Part shown: positions 1-12,369 of the stretch, piece after piece
How the letters are laid out: every line of letters starts with the position of its first letter
Numbering within the stretch: position 1 is the first letter of the stretch
From: Acheta domesticus
Taxonomy: Eukaryota > Arthropoda > Insecta > Orthoptera > Gryllidae
Direction: 5' to 3'
Assembly (NCBI GenBank): GCA_031308135.1
Contig: JAHLJT010009419.1
Location: 30,904,869 to 30,968,868, forward strand
DNA length: 64,000 bases
Notes under the pieces: generated by a model
Seen by the model: only the letters and a program-made list of their open reading frames with translations
What the model was told of the DNA's origin: nothing
Databases searched by the model: none
Position numbers and translations under genes: made by a program

Positions 1-103
1 TTGTGGCTGTTTAACTCGCCTGCAATGCAATATTCGTGCACAGAGTTTACAAGGCTCGTATACAAAACTGTGGTTGTACAAAACCGCGACCGAATCACAA
101 TTG

Positions 104-121
104 GCCCCACGTTGGGCGCCA
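104..121 (-). other. tRNA-Lys-type primer-binding-site-like 18-mer
   Basis: The + strand reads GCCCCACGTTGGGCGCCA, which as I recall it equals the last 15 bases of insect tRNA-Lys(CUU) plus the CCA tail. Its complement on the - strand, TGGCGCCCAACGTGGGGC, has the form and length of a retroelement primer-binding site using tRNA-Lys. No tRNA body lies upstream, so this is not a tRNA gene. A - strand LTR would have to lie at higher coordinates, but the bases next to the site do not give an obvious CA end, so no LTR is called. It could also be a retroposed tRNA end. Confidence 0.45.
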
Positions 122-345
122 ATCGTCTCAGGTGGCAAGCGGCCGACCGCAGCGCCGCCTCGGGCGCAGTTCCGCCTCGCGGCCAGAGGCGCGCCTTGGG
201 AGGGCCGTGCCGAAGCGACCCTGCCCGCCACGGCCCATTGCTCCGGGGTGTTGGAGGTGGCGTGAGGCGCGGCAGTGCTTCATGGCCTCCTCCGCGACCC
301 ACGGCCCGCGAGCGGCGTAAATTCCTCACGCGGGCCCGTAAACAT
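122..345. other. G+C-rich, CpG-rich island
   Basis: Base composition shifts abruptly to G+C-rich with many CpG after the preceding A+T-rich bases. The open frames crossing it are Arg/Pro/Ala-rich with no recognisable domain, as expected where stop codons are rare. It may be an unmethylated CpG island, or part of whatever element left the tRNA-Lys-like site beside it. Confidence 0.45.
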
Positions 346-1840
346 GTTCTGCCTGTTGAGCGCCGAAATAGAGCGAGCCGCTGCGCCCGCCGCAACGAAA
401 AATACAGCAGCCGCTAAGAGTCACGGTGTTAGTTACGTGGAGCAATGGGCACTCAAATTTTATTTGTATCGAATTTTATTCATCAACATTCAATCGTGGT
501 ACATAAACTTACGGACATCAAACTTAAATCCATTAATTATAAATATATAAAATAAATGTACATGTGTGGGCTGTGCTTACGCTTTCATTTCACCAAAAAA
601 TAAACCTCATAAGCGTTTTCTTTTAAATTTTGCACGAACGTTTTTAAGAAGACAAGACAAAAATGCAGGGGCTTCGCGATCTACTTACCCCAAATTTGAA
701 CACACCATAAAATTATACTACTTGCAATGTATCTTGAAATTTGTTATCGGACGGTGCCGGACGATGTTAGCGGTCTTTCGAGAGCATTCGACTCTTTAGT
801 ATTTACTATAGATCTGAAACTCAGGTTTTCTCTCTTTCCACAAGTGTTTTCATTAGCATCTTTCTGACTTTTTCTTTTACATGATTCAGGAAACACATTC
901 TGTTTCAATACTATAAACCACAAAAAATTGAATTGTTTTAAGGTATGTTAAATTAAATTCCAAACGCGTAACTTCAAATTATTTGTTCTAGGTTCTTGAA
1001 CAGAATCATGTAGTACTGAGTTTAAAATATGATTATAATAGCTGATGACACGATAGTTCAATTTCCATTTTTATGTTTCATGATCATTGCTTCACCTAAG
1101 AATATCTTCAGGAAATTGTTTTTGAATATTTTGTCTGTTAAAGTCATTGTAAATTACAAGGAGAAGGTAATTCAAAAGTTTTAATTACTGTGAAGATTAT
1201 CACTTTGACGAATACCTCACGGAGAAATACGCATATAATATACAGAGCTAATGTTTAAAACAATCTCAATGATAAGAACACTATCAACTTTCTTACCACT
1301 GCTATAATTCATTGGGAATGTCAGTTTTGGCGAATACGAGCAAAATAATTCATCTGACAAGAGCATTCTTCCCGCCAAAGTAATGCATGTAATGAATCTA
1401 CTTAACATATCGCTGTGACAACACATGTTTGAAATTGACATTAGTTGAAAGAAGATATGATTTTGTAATTGTGCATGAACATAACTATATCGTATCCTAA
1501 TGCAAACAAGTCATTAGATGCAATTTGCATATTTGTTTGAATATGTTAACTAGGAAACATAACCCAAAACTCTAATAATTCCTCACATTCATAACGTACC
1601 GCGCAGTTGCCATTCAATTAAAACAATAATGCAAACAAACAAGCCAGCTGACTTTTCATTATCCCTCAGTTATTTATTTCAAAGCCAGCATCCAATATTG
1701 TTTTGAAGCAAACTTGCCACGGGCAAGACGCCAGTGGCAACATCCGAGAAAATAACATTTGGTTTTATTCCATCTCTCGTGTTTTCCTCGAAAGTTATTT
1801 TTGAAAGTTTTTCATTATTTCGTCTTCTATCGACTCGCCC
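346..1840. other. A+T-rich intergenic DNA, nothing recognised
   Basis: A+T-rich sequence with only short open frames of no recognisable similarity. I see no repeat, RNA gene or mobile-element end here. Confidence 0.6.
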
Positions 1841-2125
1841 GTCTCGGCCTTTTTCACGGCCTTCTGCTTCCCTTTCGCCTGGTGTCAGCCTCATTAGTCC
1901 CACGAGGAGAGAGGCTGCCAAGCCGCAAAGGTCGCCGCCGGTTTCGTGAGTTCCGCCTTCGATGCCGCGGGGCGATAGGGCGCCGTGATACGGGGGCGGC
2001 ATGCGAACAAATAATTCAGCAGTAACTCTCTCGGCGCGACGGGCCGACGGTGGCAATTGGAACGGGGGTAAAAATAGGGAGCCGCTGCTTAATGTTCTGT
2101 TCTGCATCGCTACCAAATTCATTTC
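1841..2125. other. Moderately G+C-rich patch
   Basis: A short compositional island (TCTCGGCC, CGCCGCCGG and similar) in A+T-rich DNA. Open frames on both strands are low in information and have no recognised domain. The following stretch to about 2,630 is A+T-rich, with nothing recognised. Confidence 0.35.
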
Positions 2126-2822
2126 GCGTAACCGCGTTTGGGGTTGGAGGGTGAGGTATCGCTAATGTGCAAAAAGGAGGAAAAAACGGGAACAGAATGT
2201 TGGCATTTCAACGGAGACAGATAATTATATAGATGAAGAATGAAGAAAGAACTGAAATAGTAAACAGGAGAAAAAGTTGAAAGATTTGAAAGTTTCAATA
2301 ATTAAATTTAAAGACTGTGGAAACAACTTCAAAACAGAAAAATACCCTTGAAATTAAAAAAGAAAATATATCACACATAGATACAGTATTTTGATTCGAT
2401 AATAATTTTACACAATCGAAAATAAAATACAAGTGAATGAAATAACTCTGATGAGGAAAGTTGAATATGAAAAAAACAAGAACAAACGATTTACTTAAAT
2501 TAAGATTTATGAGAATATGGAGAGGAACATCTAGTCTATATATATTTTTGCCCTATAACCTAACTGTCAAGGGTGGAAACGTGAGCGTATTGTTAAGGCT
2601 GTTCAAGCTCTCATAAGACGCCGGAAATCTCGCTGCCAGCACAGCCTCTCTCCAAGAGCCTTAACCATCATCCGCGTAACGGAGGCCTCCCCAGCCGAAG
2701 CAGAACAGGCAGCGGATCTACGCAAACACACGGACACCAGCGGCGGCGGCGGAGGCGCGAGGGGACAGACGCACAAAAACGCGGCTTCCTCGCGCGCTCC
2801 GCTTCCGCAAGAGGTTTTGCGG

Positions 2823-2850
2823 GGCGGCGGCGGCGGCGGCGGCGGCGGCG
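2823..2850. repeat. (GGC)n microsatellite
   Basis: About nine uninterrupted GGC triplets within the G+C-rich island. Confidence 0.9.
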
Positions 2851-3050
2851 ACTAATGGCGGGGCCTCGCTCCGAGGGCTTAGGGAGTGTGCAATTGCCAA
2901 AACGGCCGCGGATCGCGCCACCTCCAGCAGAATAGGAGCGGTGTGACGGTGGGGGAGAGGAGGATTCTAAGGCAGGAGAGGTGGTATAACTGCTGGCGGC
3001 GGTGATGGTGAAGTTGGATTTGAGAGTGGGCGGCAATGGAGTCTTAGGTT

Positions 3051-3480
3051 TGTTGTTGTTGTTGGTGGTGGTGGTGTGGTGGTGGTGGCAATGGTGGCAA
3101 TGGTGGGGGCGGTGGTGGGAATGATGGGTGATGGTGATGGTGGTAGTGGTGGTGGTGGTGGTGATGGGGGTGGTGGGCATGGAGCTGGTGGAGGTGATGG
3201 TGGTGATGTCGTTGATGGCGGTGATGGCGGTGGCGGCGGTGGTGGGAGTGGGAGTGGGAGTGGGAGTGGGGATGGTGGGTGGTGGCGGCGGCGCTGGCGA
3301 CGAAGGCAGTGGCGTTGGCAGTGGGTTTGTCGGTAGAGATGGTAGTAGTGGTAACGTTAGAGGTAGTGGTAACGGTAGCGGTGGTGGTGGCGGTGGAGGT
3401 GTAGTTGTAGGTGTAGGTGTAGGTGTAGGTGGCGGTGGAGTTTGAGGTGGAGATGGAGGTGGCGGTGGCAGTGATGAGAG
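3051..3480. repeat. Degenerate GGT/GAT/GGC trinucleotide block
   Basis: Runs of GTT, GGT, GGAGTG and GTAGGT with point changes dominate about 430 bp. The + strand is strongly G over C. Hexameric sub-runs (GGGAGT near 3,244-3,270 and GTAGGT near 3,408-3,430) show local slippage expansions inside the larger block. Confidence 0.8.
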
Positions 3481-3600
3481 CATCGGTGGCGGTGGGGGCA
3501 ACTGCATTTGGCATCTCCTCGGCGGTGGACGCAATGCAGGCGGGGCAGGCAGCGACTCCCGGGAGGTGAAGGGGGCGGTGACTGCTTGCAGAAGTGTTCC

Positions 3601-4370
3601 CGATAAATCGAGATTAGAACGCCTCGGCGCCCCCGCTACACTATTTTACTTTTCCATTCTGGGCCGTTGTGCCGCTTACGCACTCCGGCCAACAACGAAG
3701 ACGAACGCCTTTTAATTTCTTTCTTGCGAGGATAACGACCTGGCATTCGAAATGCGCTTGCCTGCTAGGTATTTGGCTGAATACTGTAATAAAATCACAG
3801 GAACAACTGTTCCACCAGTGCCTTTCGACTTAATGTAATTTTAATTCATTTTAATTTAATGTCATTTTACAATCTGTATATAAGAATGTTTGTTTAGAAT
3901 GGTATTCTAAAATAACCTACTTCATTTTCAATTAATATTGTTCAGCACTTTTAACTGGTTGGAAATAGAAGATATTTGGCAAATATATTTATTAATTTCA
4001 TCACTTAACATATGATAAAAGGAAAGTAGTTTATATTTTTAAATGTTACTTTTTTACTTAACCGCAAAGAGTTGTATTATATAAAATTTCATTTGAATAT
4101 AGTATTAAATGAGTGAACACTATATTACGCCCATAGAAAAACCTGGATTATAAATAATATATTTTCTGAAATACGAGCATTACTTTCAAACACGAGAGTT
4201 TCTTTATGACAGTTATTACTCGTGAAGTAATCATAGTATAATATTCTAGTAGTACGAGGAATAAAATATACCTTTTGGTCTTTTAGAAAAATGAAGTGAG
4301 TTCTCTCAGAAAAATATTTACAAGAAAATCAATTCTATACCAGCAGCAAAAACATCTATCAGTGCTTCAA
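3601..4370. other. A+T-rich intergenic DNA, nothing recognised
   Basis: No coding similarity, repeat or RNA structure seen. Confidence 0.6.
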
Positions 4371-4650
4371 ATGACATTGGATATCCACGATCGTTGCACC
4401 CAAGGAATCCACACAATGTCCCCGCGCATGGAGCGAACAACATGGCGCTAATCAAAAGGGAGATGGCCATTTAGTGGGAGCGGTTACAGCGCAGCGGGAC
4501 AGCGAATGTCCAAGTGACGCAATACGCCGCTGTAATTAGAGCGTTTCCATTCGAATTGAGGACATTTGTTAGGGGTGACAAGAAATTTTCATTTAGACTT
4601 ATCTGTTGGAAGTAATTATCGCAGCCTTACAGCATGCTACAGGCTGCAAT
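4371..4650. promoter_or_regulatory. Possible conserved non-coding element next to an island
   Basis: Balanced-composition, non-repetitive DNA with homeodomain-type cores (CTAATCAAA near 4,448, GTAATTAG near 4,532, GCAATTAA near 4,646) beside a G+C-rich patch. This is only a composition and motif impression; such cores are common by chance. A cross-species alignment would decide. Confidence 0.15.
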
Positions 4651-5140
4651 TAATCTGTCGGTGTAGGGCCAGCGGCGGTCGCCGGGGCGCGGGGGAGGAG
4701 AGTGGAGAGGGGCGTGGCGGGGAGTGTAGAAGGGGGAAAGGGAGAGCAAGGGGAGGGGGCGAAGCGCAGGCGGGGGTGATAGATGAAAAGTGTCACAGGG
4801 AGAGCGAAGCGGGATGGAAAGATAAGCGTAACTTTGGCAACGGCGCGACAGAGATTGAGCGATAACACTTAAGACGGAATGAGAAATAAAGAGGCGCCAG
4901 ATAAATCTGGACCAAGACCGACCGAGATAGATCTTCGCCTCGAAGGGCGTCGCGAGACAGCGCAGCAGACGCGGCAAGAAGGACTCGGCGGCGCGCTGAG
5001 TTTACGGAGGAGAGAGCACGAGAGACAGAGCGACATTGGGAAACAGTGGAACGGCAGACGAAGCGCACAGAACGACCTGCAGAAGACGAAATTAGCAAAA
5101 GGACCGTGCAAGGAGAAGATCACGATTGACGAAGTATAGC
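4651..5140. other. G+C-rich, then purine-rich patch
   Basis: Composition goes from GGCG-rich (4,665-4,770) to a purine-rich stretch of GAGA/GACAGAG words on the + strand. Open frames on both strands lack domain signals. From 5,141 to 5,880 the sequence is A+T-rich and unremarkable. Confidence 0.4.
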
Positions 5141-5880
5141 GTAAACGTTAATATTAGGAAAAGATTTACAACTTAAATGTAAGAAAAGTATTTTGATGAA
5201 TACAAAGCTTGAAGCAGTTGAAACAATGTAAACGTCGAAGGAACACTCAGGCACATCAGTTTATAGAGATTGGGGTCGACGGGAAGCAACATAATTAATA
5301 CAAAATCCAACAGGCCAAGAAAATGATGAAAACGGAAGAAAGAATAATATTAATTATAAATTATATATTTTCGTGATTACCAAAATTGAGTTCGTATACA
5401 ATGTGAATGTGAGACTTCTTAAATCAAAAAGTGCAGCGAGATTGTAGTTTCCTTTCCAAAACAAATCTCAAGTACTTAGAGTAAGACAGACAAGAAAAGG
5501 TGCATTAAGCCTTCCAGATTATAGGCAAAAAACTCGCAATGCTTGCAACAATACCGACATTTTTCAAAACGTTTAACACCTTTATTCCTACAACAAAGAC
5601 AGAGAGGTTGGTGGAAAAGGGGGTGCTAGTTTGTACAGAAAAAACCGCTTTTAGCGAGAGCCACACCGTACTCCGGAATATGTTAACCTCTGCTTTCGTC
5701 AACTGAAACTGGTTTAATGCAAAGTCTTTTGCAGTGTGCGATACTGCGCAAGGGCGCGAGTACGGCAGGCTCCAAATCTTTGCTTAGTCGAAACGGATGG
5801 TCCAGTGAAGGAAGGCGCTGGGGACAGGTAACACAAGCAGATGGACGTAAACTAGCGGAACAGGGTAAAGGGACATTGTC

Positions 5881-7125
5881 CAGCTAGGTAGGGTAGGCTA
5901 AAGCACAAGCGGGTGAATATGAGACAGGAGAGCATGGGGAAACACTGTGGAAAATGCACAGAGGAAAAATGATGTGGATAAATGTGAGGCAGAAAGAGCG
6001 TGATACGAGTTAACGTGAGATGGCGCGGTGGCGGCAGGGGTGAGAAAGGCGGGGGGGTGAAGTGTGGGGTCTGAGGAGGGAGTATGTGAAACGGGAAAGC
6101 GGTAGGAGGAGTGAACTACTCGGCACCGAGCAAGGCTTAAATAATGTAGGACAAGGAGACACGTAAACCGAAGAGAATGCGAGGTGTAGAGTAAAGCAAA
6201 ATCAGGCAGAGCACGAAGGTTGGGAAACGTAGGGCAAGAAAGGGGGTGAGGAATAGGTGAGGGAGCGAAGGGGCAGAGGAAAAAGGGTAGGATGGGGAAC
6301 GTGGGGAAGGAACGACAGGGGAAGTGGGGAACTTGGGGAAGAAATGAAAGAGTGGGGAACGTGGGACATGAAAGGTAGAGTAGGGGAAAGGGGGAATGTA
6401 AGGCAGGGAGGACAAAGTCGGAAAGGCAAACAAGGCCAAGTAATGCGAGACGTGGCTGGATTGATACAAATACACTAGGGGCGGCGATTAAGGGTTGATG
6501 GCATAAGAGACGTGAAGGAATGCAATGTAGTGGGGGTACTGCAATGTGTAGAGCGAGGTAGAGCATACTGGATGAGGCGAGCGAGAACACACTGGGTGCG
6601 GCGGAGCGGGGCTAGGCGAGGCGCGGCGTAGAGGGGGGTGAGGAGGGAGGGGCTAGGCCGAGTGGAGGCAGGGCGGGGTGGGGTTGGAGCGGGGCGGGGC
6701 GGGCAGCGGGATGGGATGGTGAACGAAGCAGAATGGGGAGCGAGTCGAGGTGGGGAATGGGGCAGGGCGGGGCAGGGGGAGGGGAGGGGCAGGGGGCGGA
6801 GAAAGGGGAGGGGCAGGGGAGGGGTGGGGTAGGGCGGGGAGCGGGGCGGGCTGTGGTGGAGACTGGGGCTGGGGCTGGGGTGGAGCAGGAAAAGCGTTGC
6901 GTCTGCAGCGAGGGCGAGAGCCGCTCCACGAGCAGAGTGGCGGCGGATGAGCCGGGGCGCGCGCGGCCGAGTGGGCGAGCGGGCGGGCGGCTGCAACTCG
7001 GCGCTTACGCTGCTGCGCGCCATCCAAAGCACACAAACGCCGCGCCGGCAGGAAAGCGCACACACGCCCTCCGATTTACGGAATGGACCGACCGACACTG
7101 TTTGAACTTCTCCGCCACGACACAC
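5881..7125. repeat. Long G-rich/purine-rich strand-asymmetric block
   Basis: The + strand is G- and A-rich for more than 1 kb, with recurrent words such as GTGGGGAAC (6,299-6,370) and GGGGCGGGGC (6,670-6,850). The recurrent words suggest an old, decayed minisatellite rather than unique DNA. Many closely spaced GGG and GGGG runs at 6,650-6,900 could form G-quadruplexes. Open frames on the - strand are Pro/Ser/Leu strings, the translation of the C-rich strand, and are rejected as genes. Confidence 0.6.
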
Positions 7126-7725
7126 TAGTTATTTAACCAGGAAGCAGGGAAGCAGAGGCGAATCGTGTTAAAACATTCCGGAAAAAGACTCTCGCAACAT
7201 CCCCGACATAGGAGATCTGCTCGGTTAATACTTTCACGAGAAAAGATAATAACATTTTGTTTGCCTATAACCGTACTGATTTTTTGCTCCAACGCACTTG
7301 AAAGCTTACGATTACACTTTAACGTTTGGAAATAACAGCTAACGCAACAGCAGCGTAATGCAAGTAACACATTTCTCAATTTTCTAATAATAAAATTTCA
7401 TTATCAACCTTCATTCTAAACATTTGGTAGGATTTTGCGATATACAGGAGCAAATAAAAGTACATTTTAAGTATTTTATTAAAAATGAGATATTGATTAT
7501 ATAAAAGTACATTTTATGAGGCATATTATTTTCAAACCTATTAAAGCGATAAAAATGCAACAGTTAGTTTTAAAAAGAAGTCAAGAAACATTTGATTTTT
7601 GGCAAACTTTATCGAGTACTATCTATAATGTGTAAATACGTATTCTATGATTTGTAAAGATTCTGATGACGAAGTGTAAATCGAAAAAATGTAAAATTAT
7701 GTAATGAAAAAGGCATCCTAATTCG
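7126..7725. other. A+T-rich intergenic DNA, nothing recognised
   Basis: No supported feature. Confidence 0.6.
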
Positions 7726-8240
7726 GAGCGTGGCGGCGTATACGCAAAGCGCTTTGGTGACCCCGAGCAAGTCCAGGAGTCTCGTAAGCAGCGCGGGTTT
7801 GCGCAGCGGTTGAGCACGGGACTTGCGTGGAGAAGCGGCTTGGGTGGGGTGGGGTGGGGTGGGGGCGTGCGTCGCAGCGGCGCGTGCTCGGGTGGCGTGC
7901 GCGTGCGGGGGCCGTGCGGGGGCGCCAGGGGATAATCGCCGCGCGGAGGGCACGCACGCACGCACGCCAGGGTGCGGTTCACCGGCGGCTTTGGCGGCGG
8001 CGCACGCGCGCGCTCACCGCGCACGAACTGCCGGCGGCGGCGGCGGGAGCGGGGGCGGCAGCATCAGGGGCGGAATCGGAGACGAGGCAGCGTCGGTGAG
8101 GCGGGAGGGCTAATGCCGGTGGTAGCGGCGGTGAAGGCTACCATTGGGGATGGTGACGGTGTCGGTGGTTGCTGTGGCGGCGGTAGCAGCTCTTGCGGTG
8201 AGTGGGGGTGGAAGGCACGGCAGAGACGGAAGTACCCGCT
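7726..8240. other. G+C-rich, CpG-rich island with (GGGGT)n
   Basis: A dense CpG stretch with a (TGGGG)n run at about 7,842-7,865 (potential G-quadruplex) and GGC-rich sequence at 8,025-8,200. Open frames in all phases are Ala/Arg/Pro-rich and not gene-like. The right edge meets the SINE-like repeat that follows. Confidence 0.5.
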
Positions 8241-8261
8241 GTGGGGTCACTTCAGTGACTG

Positions 8262-8640
8262 ACGTAGATAGCTGGGTCGAATTCAGTCGTTCTCTGGGGG
8301 GGAATTTTAGCGGCCGAATGCTCTGATCGGTAGTTTTCCGTGGTTTCTCCGATCAACACCAGGCGAATGCCGGAGCAGTACCCTAACAAACGGGCCACTA
8401 ACCGCGAGCGATCTTTTCTTTCTCTTCCTTGTCCTATTCTAGGCCCTTGCTTATTTACTCATTTTCTTACTTACTTACACACTTTCATGCACTACACTAC
8501 CACACTTGTCAGGAGACCACTTTGGAGATTAGAGTTGCCCCAGCTCGATGGTACCATGCTGGTGGGAAACACCTGATTGGGGAAAACCGACGGATAGGTC
8601 GGCGCCGAATCTCGCTATCCAGCGGGGGAAGATCACCCCA
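8262..8640 (+). mobile_element. tRNA-derived SINE-like repeat, copy 1
   Basis: This segment aligns by eye in inverted orientation with 53,110-53,470 along most of its length. Shared anchors are GCTATCT...GAATTC near the left end, GAAACCACGGAAAA (read as its complement, TTTTCCGTGGTTTC, at about 8,335-8,348), the complement of AAAGATCGCG near 8,410, CTTGTCCTAT near 8,428, and GATAGGTCGGCGCC near 8,592-8,605. The family is oriented by its tRNA-like head, best seen in the 13.1- and 53.5-kb copies, which puts this copy on the + strand. A clear head upstream of 8,262 was not found, so it looks 5'-truncated or diverged. An open frame here is the translation of the repeat and not a gene. Confidence 0.65.
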
Positions 8641-9929
8641 CCTACCGCGATAAAGAACATGCACTGCACTTGGGACTAATGTCTAGCAGCAGACGCACTC
8701 GGAATCACTTATCAATCAATACCAGCGATGGCGAGTTTGAATGGAACGGTGACGGTAGGGTAGTGGTACTCGAGTGGTTTTAGCTAAAGCGGCAGCGGCG
8801 GTGGGTGAGGGAGTGGTGTCTTGGCTGACGGCGGCAATGGGTGTTGTGGGCGTTGTGGCAGCGGCGGTGGAAGCAGCAATAGCAATTTGGCCATGGTGTC
8901 GTGAGAGTAGCGGCCATCGTCGAGGCCACAAACCTGTGCAAACCCCATTCCCTATTCCTGGCCATTCGTCCGCCTCTAATGCTGTTGACCTCAATTGAGC
9001 TCGCGTCGGAACAATATGTTTGTCACAACATTTGAAAATATATTTGATCTTGAATTAGATACATGCTTCACATTGATACGTGGTATAGTTCGTTTGATGT
9101 TGTTTAGAGTAGTGTTGTAAATTAGATCAATGAGATAATGTCTCAAGAAGACTTGCATTGAAAGAAGGCACATTTATTTCTTTATCCTTCTGCATTTATA
9201 CGATTCCGCTTACTAAAACTGTGTCCGTAATTGAATTTTGTGCCAGTTAGCAACAACGAAACGGAACTTTATCGAAACAAAAATTTTCGACGACAAACCG
9301 ACAGCACTATTATTTAAGTAACATACAAAAGGGGTGATGTTAGCCGTAGGAAAAAATCTCATTGTTTGGTATTTAAAAGTTTGTCTGAGATACTGAGGAG
9401 CAATTTTCAAATCTCATTATTCCCAAATTTTTAATAAATACTTAGAAAACCAGAATATGAAAATATGAAATGGAAGAAATCATAAAATATTAAACTTCTG
9501 CATTTTTACCCAAAACATTGCATAAAAGGTCTTTTTTCTAAAAATTACTGGAAATTATCTATACATTTTACAAATGAGCTACAAATTATGTGGAAAAGAA
9601 TTTGAATAATAACTCAGTGTATTGAACCTACTGATAAATACTATTAGAGCAATTCTAGCAAAATTACATGTGAACATGCAACCTTTTTAGACAGCAGGCT
9701 CACAAATTTATGAATTTACCTTTAGTGCAGCATCGTTCACCCTAAAAATATTACCAAACAATATTGTGCGACTAATTTGTGAACAGTACCAACAAAAATG
9801 ATCGACATAATTAATGAATGATACATTGTAAAATGGATAATGAGCACATATTAGTATTCGCGGACGAACACGAAGTTTTATCCCAAACAGCACCACCAAG
9901 TACGGCAACAACATAGTCAACTCATACGC
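8641..9929. other. Mixed then A+T-rich intergenic DNA
   Basis: A small G+C-rich trinucleotide patch (GGC/GGT words, 8,775-8,895) is followed by A+T-rich sequence to 9,929 with nothing recognised. Confidence 0.45.
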
Positions 9930-10860
9930 ATTGAACGACCCCATCAGCTTCCCGAAATTATTCCGCAAACAAGTTGATCAGGCAGCGGGCCAGCCGGGGA
10001 GCCCCGCAAGCCGCAACGCTAAAAGAGGATCAACCCGCTCGCGCACACAGTTCGGAGAATCACTCCCTTATTCCCCGCTAACTCGTTCATTACGAATAGA
10101 GGCACTCATTATGACAAGTCATCTGCCTATTCATTCAATTACGCCCGGACATATTTAATTAGCAGCCCACACGAGTGCTCCGCAGCGGGGGCTACGGCCG
10201 TTCGCTCATGTTACTCTCGTCCTCTCGTTCGCCTCGCTCGTGCGTACCCTGGGACGCCCGTCCTCGTTCCGAATTAATCCGAAAGCAGATTTGAGAACGC
10301 GGCCGAGCGCCCGCGCGCCGGTCCCGCGGCGCCCCAAGCGGCAGCGGCCGTTATTAGGGCGAGCGGATGATCAAATTAAACGAAAAATGTCCTCCGACGT
10401 AAAATTGGTATGTAAATGAAATTCCTTTATTGTGAGTTGGCTGCGAGGCGTAGGACGCGCCTTGTTTTCTATTCCGAGGGAATAACCCGGTGTTATGAGG
10501 CCGCACGGCGAAGGAGTGAGCCGGGCGGGGGGGGGCGGTGATGGCGGAGGGGGCGGGGAACGGCGCAGGTGCGTGCTCGACAGCTGGCGTCGCCCCGAGG
10601 GTGGTGGGGGCGGGGAGGGTTGCGGCGGCGGCGGCGGCCGTATTCGTGTCGTGGCCCCCGCCCGTGGCCCGCCCGACCCGCAGCCGCCGCTGAACCAGTG
10701 GCTGGCCCGCGCCGCTGCCGGTTCGACATGCTCGCAGCCGGCGCCGCCCTCTCCCTAACCGCATGCCACCGCCGCCACCGCCGCCGCCGCCGCCGCTCGT
10801 GTCGGCGGAGCCCGATTGCAAGGGCTCGCGCTCTACCTGCGCTCATGTCCCCACAGCGAG
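9930..10860. other. Balanced non-repetitive DNA running into a G+C-rich island
   Basis: From about 9,930 to 10,170 the sequence is non-repetitive, with several TTAATTAG/TCATTA-type cores, then becomes strongly CpG-rich from 10,190. At 10,500-10,640 the + strand is G-rich, and at 10,740-10,800 it is a C-rich CCGCCG tract, so the strand skew here runs G to C, opposite to several other islands. Open frames are Ala/Arg/Pro/Gly-rich and not credible genes. The 10,366-10,445 segment between islands is non-repetitive and could be a conserved regulatory sequence, which is an inference only. Confidence 0.4.
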
Positions 10861-12210
10861 CACCGGAACCCCTTTATTTCACGTCTTCTATGGTCCTTCC
10901 ATAGGAACCATTTCATTCCGAATGTACCGTACTCGGAATTCTATTGTCTCTAACACAATTCGATTTCTTTTTAAGTGTTTCCGATCTCTCCTATTCACCT
11001 TTTTTATTTTACTTCACTTCAATATCAAATATTATGTACTCCACTTCTTACGTTCAATTCCTATAAAAGATTTTAAATTTATTTATTTCGAAACGATTAC
11101 TTTTTTAAGAAATAAAGTAATGTAGATCAGTCGCATGTGTGTATCAAACTTGAATGTTGCTTGAATAATCATAAAATATATTTATAATTTCAATTCACAA
11201 CAACATTTGCTTTGTGTATTAAAACATTTCGAATTCGAATATATACAATATCATCAAATTACCATTATTGATGAATGAATTGCTTAGCGCTTTTATATAA
11301 ACAAATAAACAAAGGAAATTTACACAACCTTAGGGTAAATCTCAATGTTTCATACGTTATTCTTTGTTTCTTTCTCTTAAAGTCTATAATTATGCTGCGA
11401 GAACTGTTTCTATCTTTAACAAAATTTCCACATAAATTTTATCTTATAACTCGTGTATTTCTCTGAAATTTTTCCAGATATTTTTACGTCATTGAAGTGT
11501 TTGCAATTTTTATAACATTACAAAAATGTTCATTAACGGAAGAGAATATCCTTGAGAGGCAATGAAGAGAAGATAAGTACGGGAAGGTGGCTGAATTTTC
11601 CTAAAAACGCATCGTAGTTCTCCTAAGAGAAATGAACGCATCTGCACCCTAAAAAACTGAAAACTTCTGTTTTGTGAGAAAACTGAAAGAGAATACGATT
11701 ATATCCAGAAGCGACTGCTAACAGAACATGGACTCGCAACGACTGTACGCATTTGGAATTCATATCCAATGCAGAGAGTGCTGTTCATTACGCAACAAAT
11801 CGCGGACATCCTAAACGCAGACATCGCAGAATTATTATTATGATTTATTATTATATTTTAATATTCAATAAGAGCATCCATTATGGAACGTTGGTTGTTT
11901 TCAAATTCGCCTAGGGAGCCAATATGTAACGGTCGTAAATCTACCCGAGGGAACAATCGAAAATATTTCCCAATTTAACAATGTGCCAACCACTTCAAAA
12001 ATCATTACGAAATGACATGTTGATATTTTTACCACGCGTTCATTACCTTTGATGAATTATTTAGGCGGATAACGCATTTTGTGCAATAGTTTTTGCTCTG
12101 CGCTGCGAGCTGGAAACTCGTAAATCAATAAAAAAATTGGGAACACAGGCGATCAATTCCATTTTACTCCAACGAGCGCTTCACAAAACCGCTGATTTGA
12201 CATTTGAACG
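10861..12210. other. A+T-rich intergenic DNA, nothing recognised
   Basis: No coding, RNA or mobile-element signal seen. Short ATT/TTA runs near 11,830-11,865 only. Confidence 0.6.
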
Positions 12211-12343
12211 CACTAATAGCCAAGTTCATGTTTATGTAGTGTAATCTGATTGGTCGTCAGAGAAGCGTACCACGCCCTCTGCTGGTTTTTGCCGTCCCTC
12301 GTGCCGTGTGCCCCTCTCCCGTCTGCAGTGCTCCCTCGGGCCA

Positions 12344-12369
12344 TCACCATCACCATCACCATCACCACC
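12344..12369. repeat. (CATCAC)n microsatellite
   Basis: About four tandem CATCAC hexamers in a short G+C-rich patch (12,270-12,400). The DNA from 12,420 to 13,106 is A+T-rich with nothing recognised. Confidence 0.85.

Larger units (their letters stand above)
2640..3600. other. G+C-rich island with trinucleotide-rich core
   Basis: A CpG-rich stretch beginning near 2,640, with an uninterrupted GGC run and then a long GGT/GGC/GGA-rich block. Apparent open frames on the - strand give His, Thr or Pro strings (CAC, ACC, CCA codons of the same trinucleotides), so I do not treat them as genes. It may be a CpG island with expanded simple sequence. Confidence 0.6.

Noticed and set aside
2668..3534. 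His/Thr/Pro-rich - strand proteins
   Set aside because: Direct product of GGT/GGC/GGA trinucleotide runs; parallel frames give other homopolymer-like strings.
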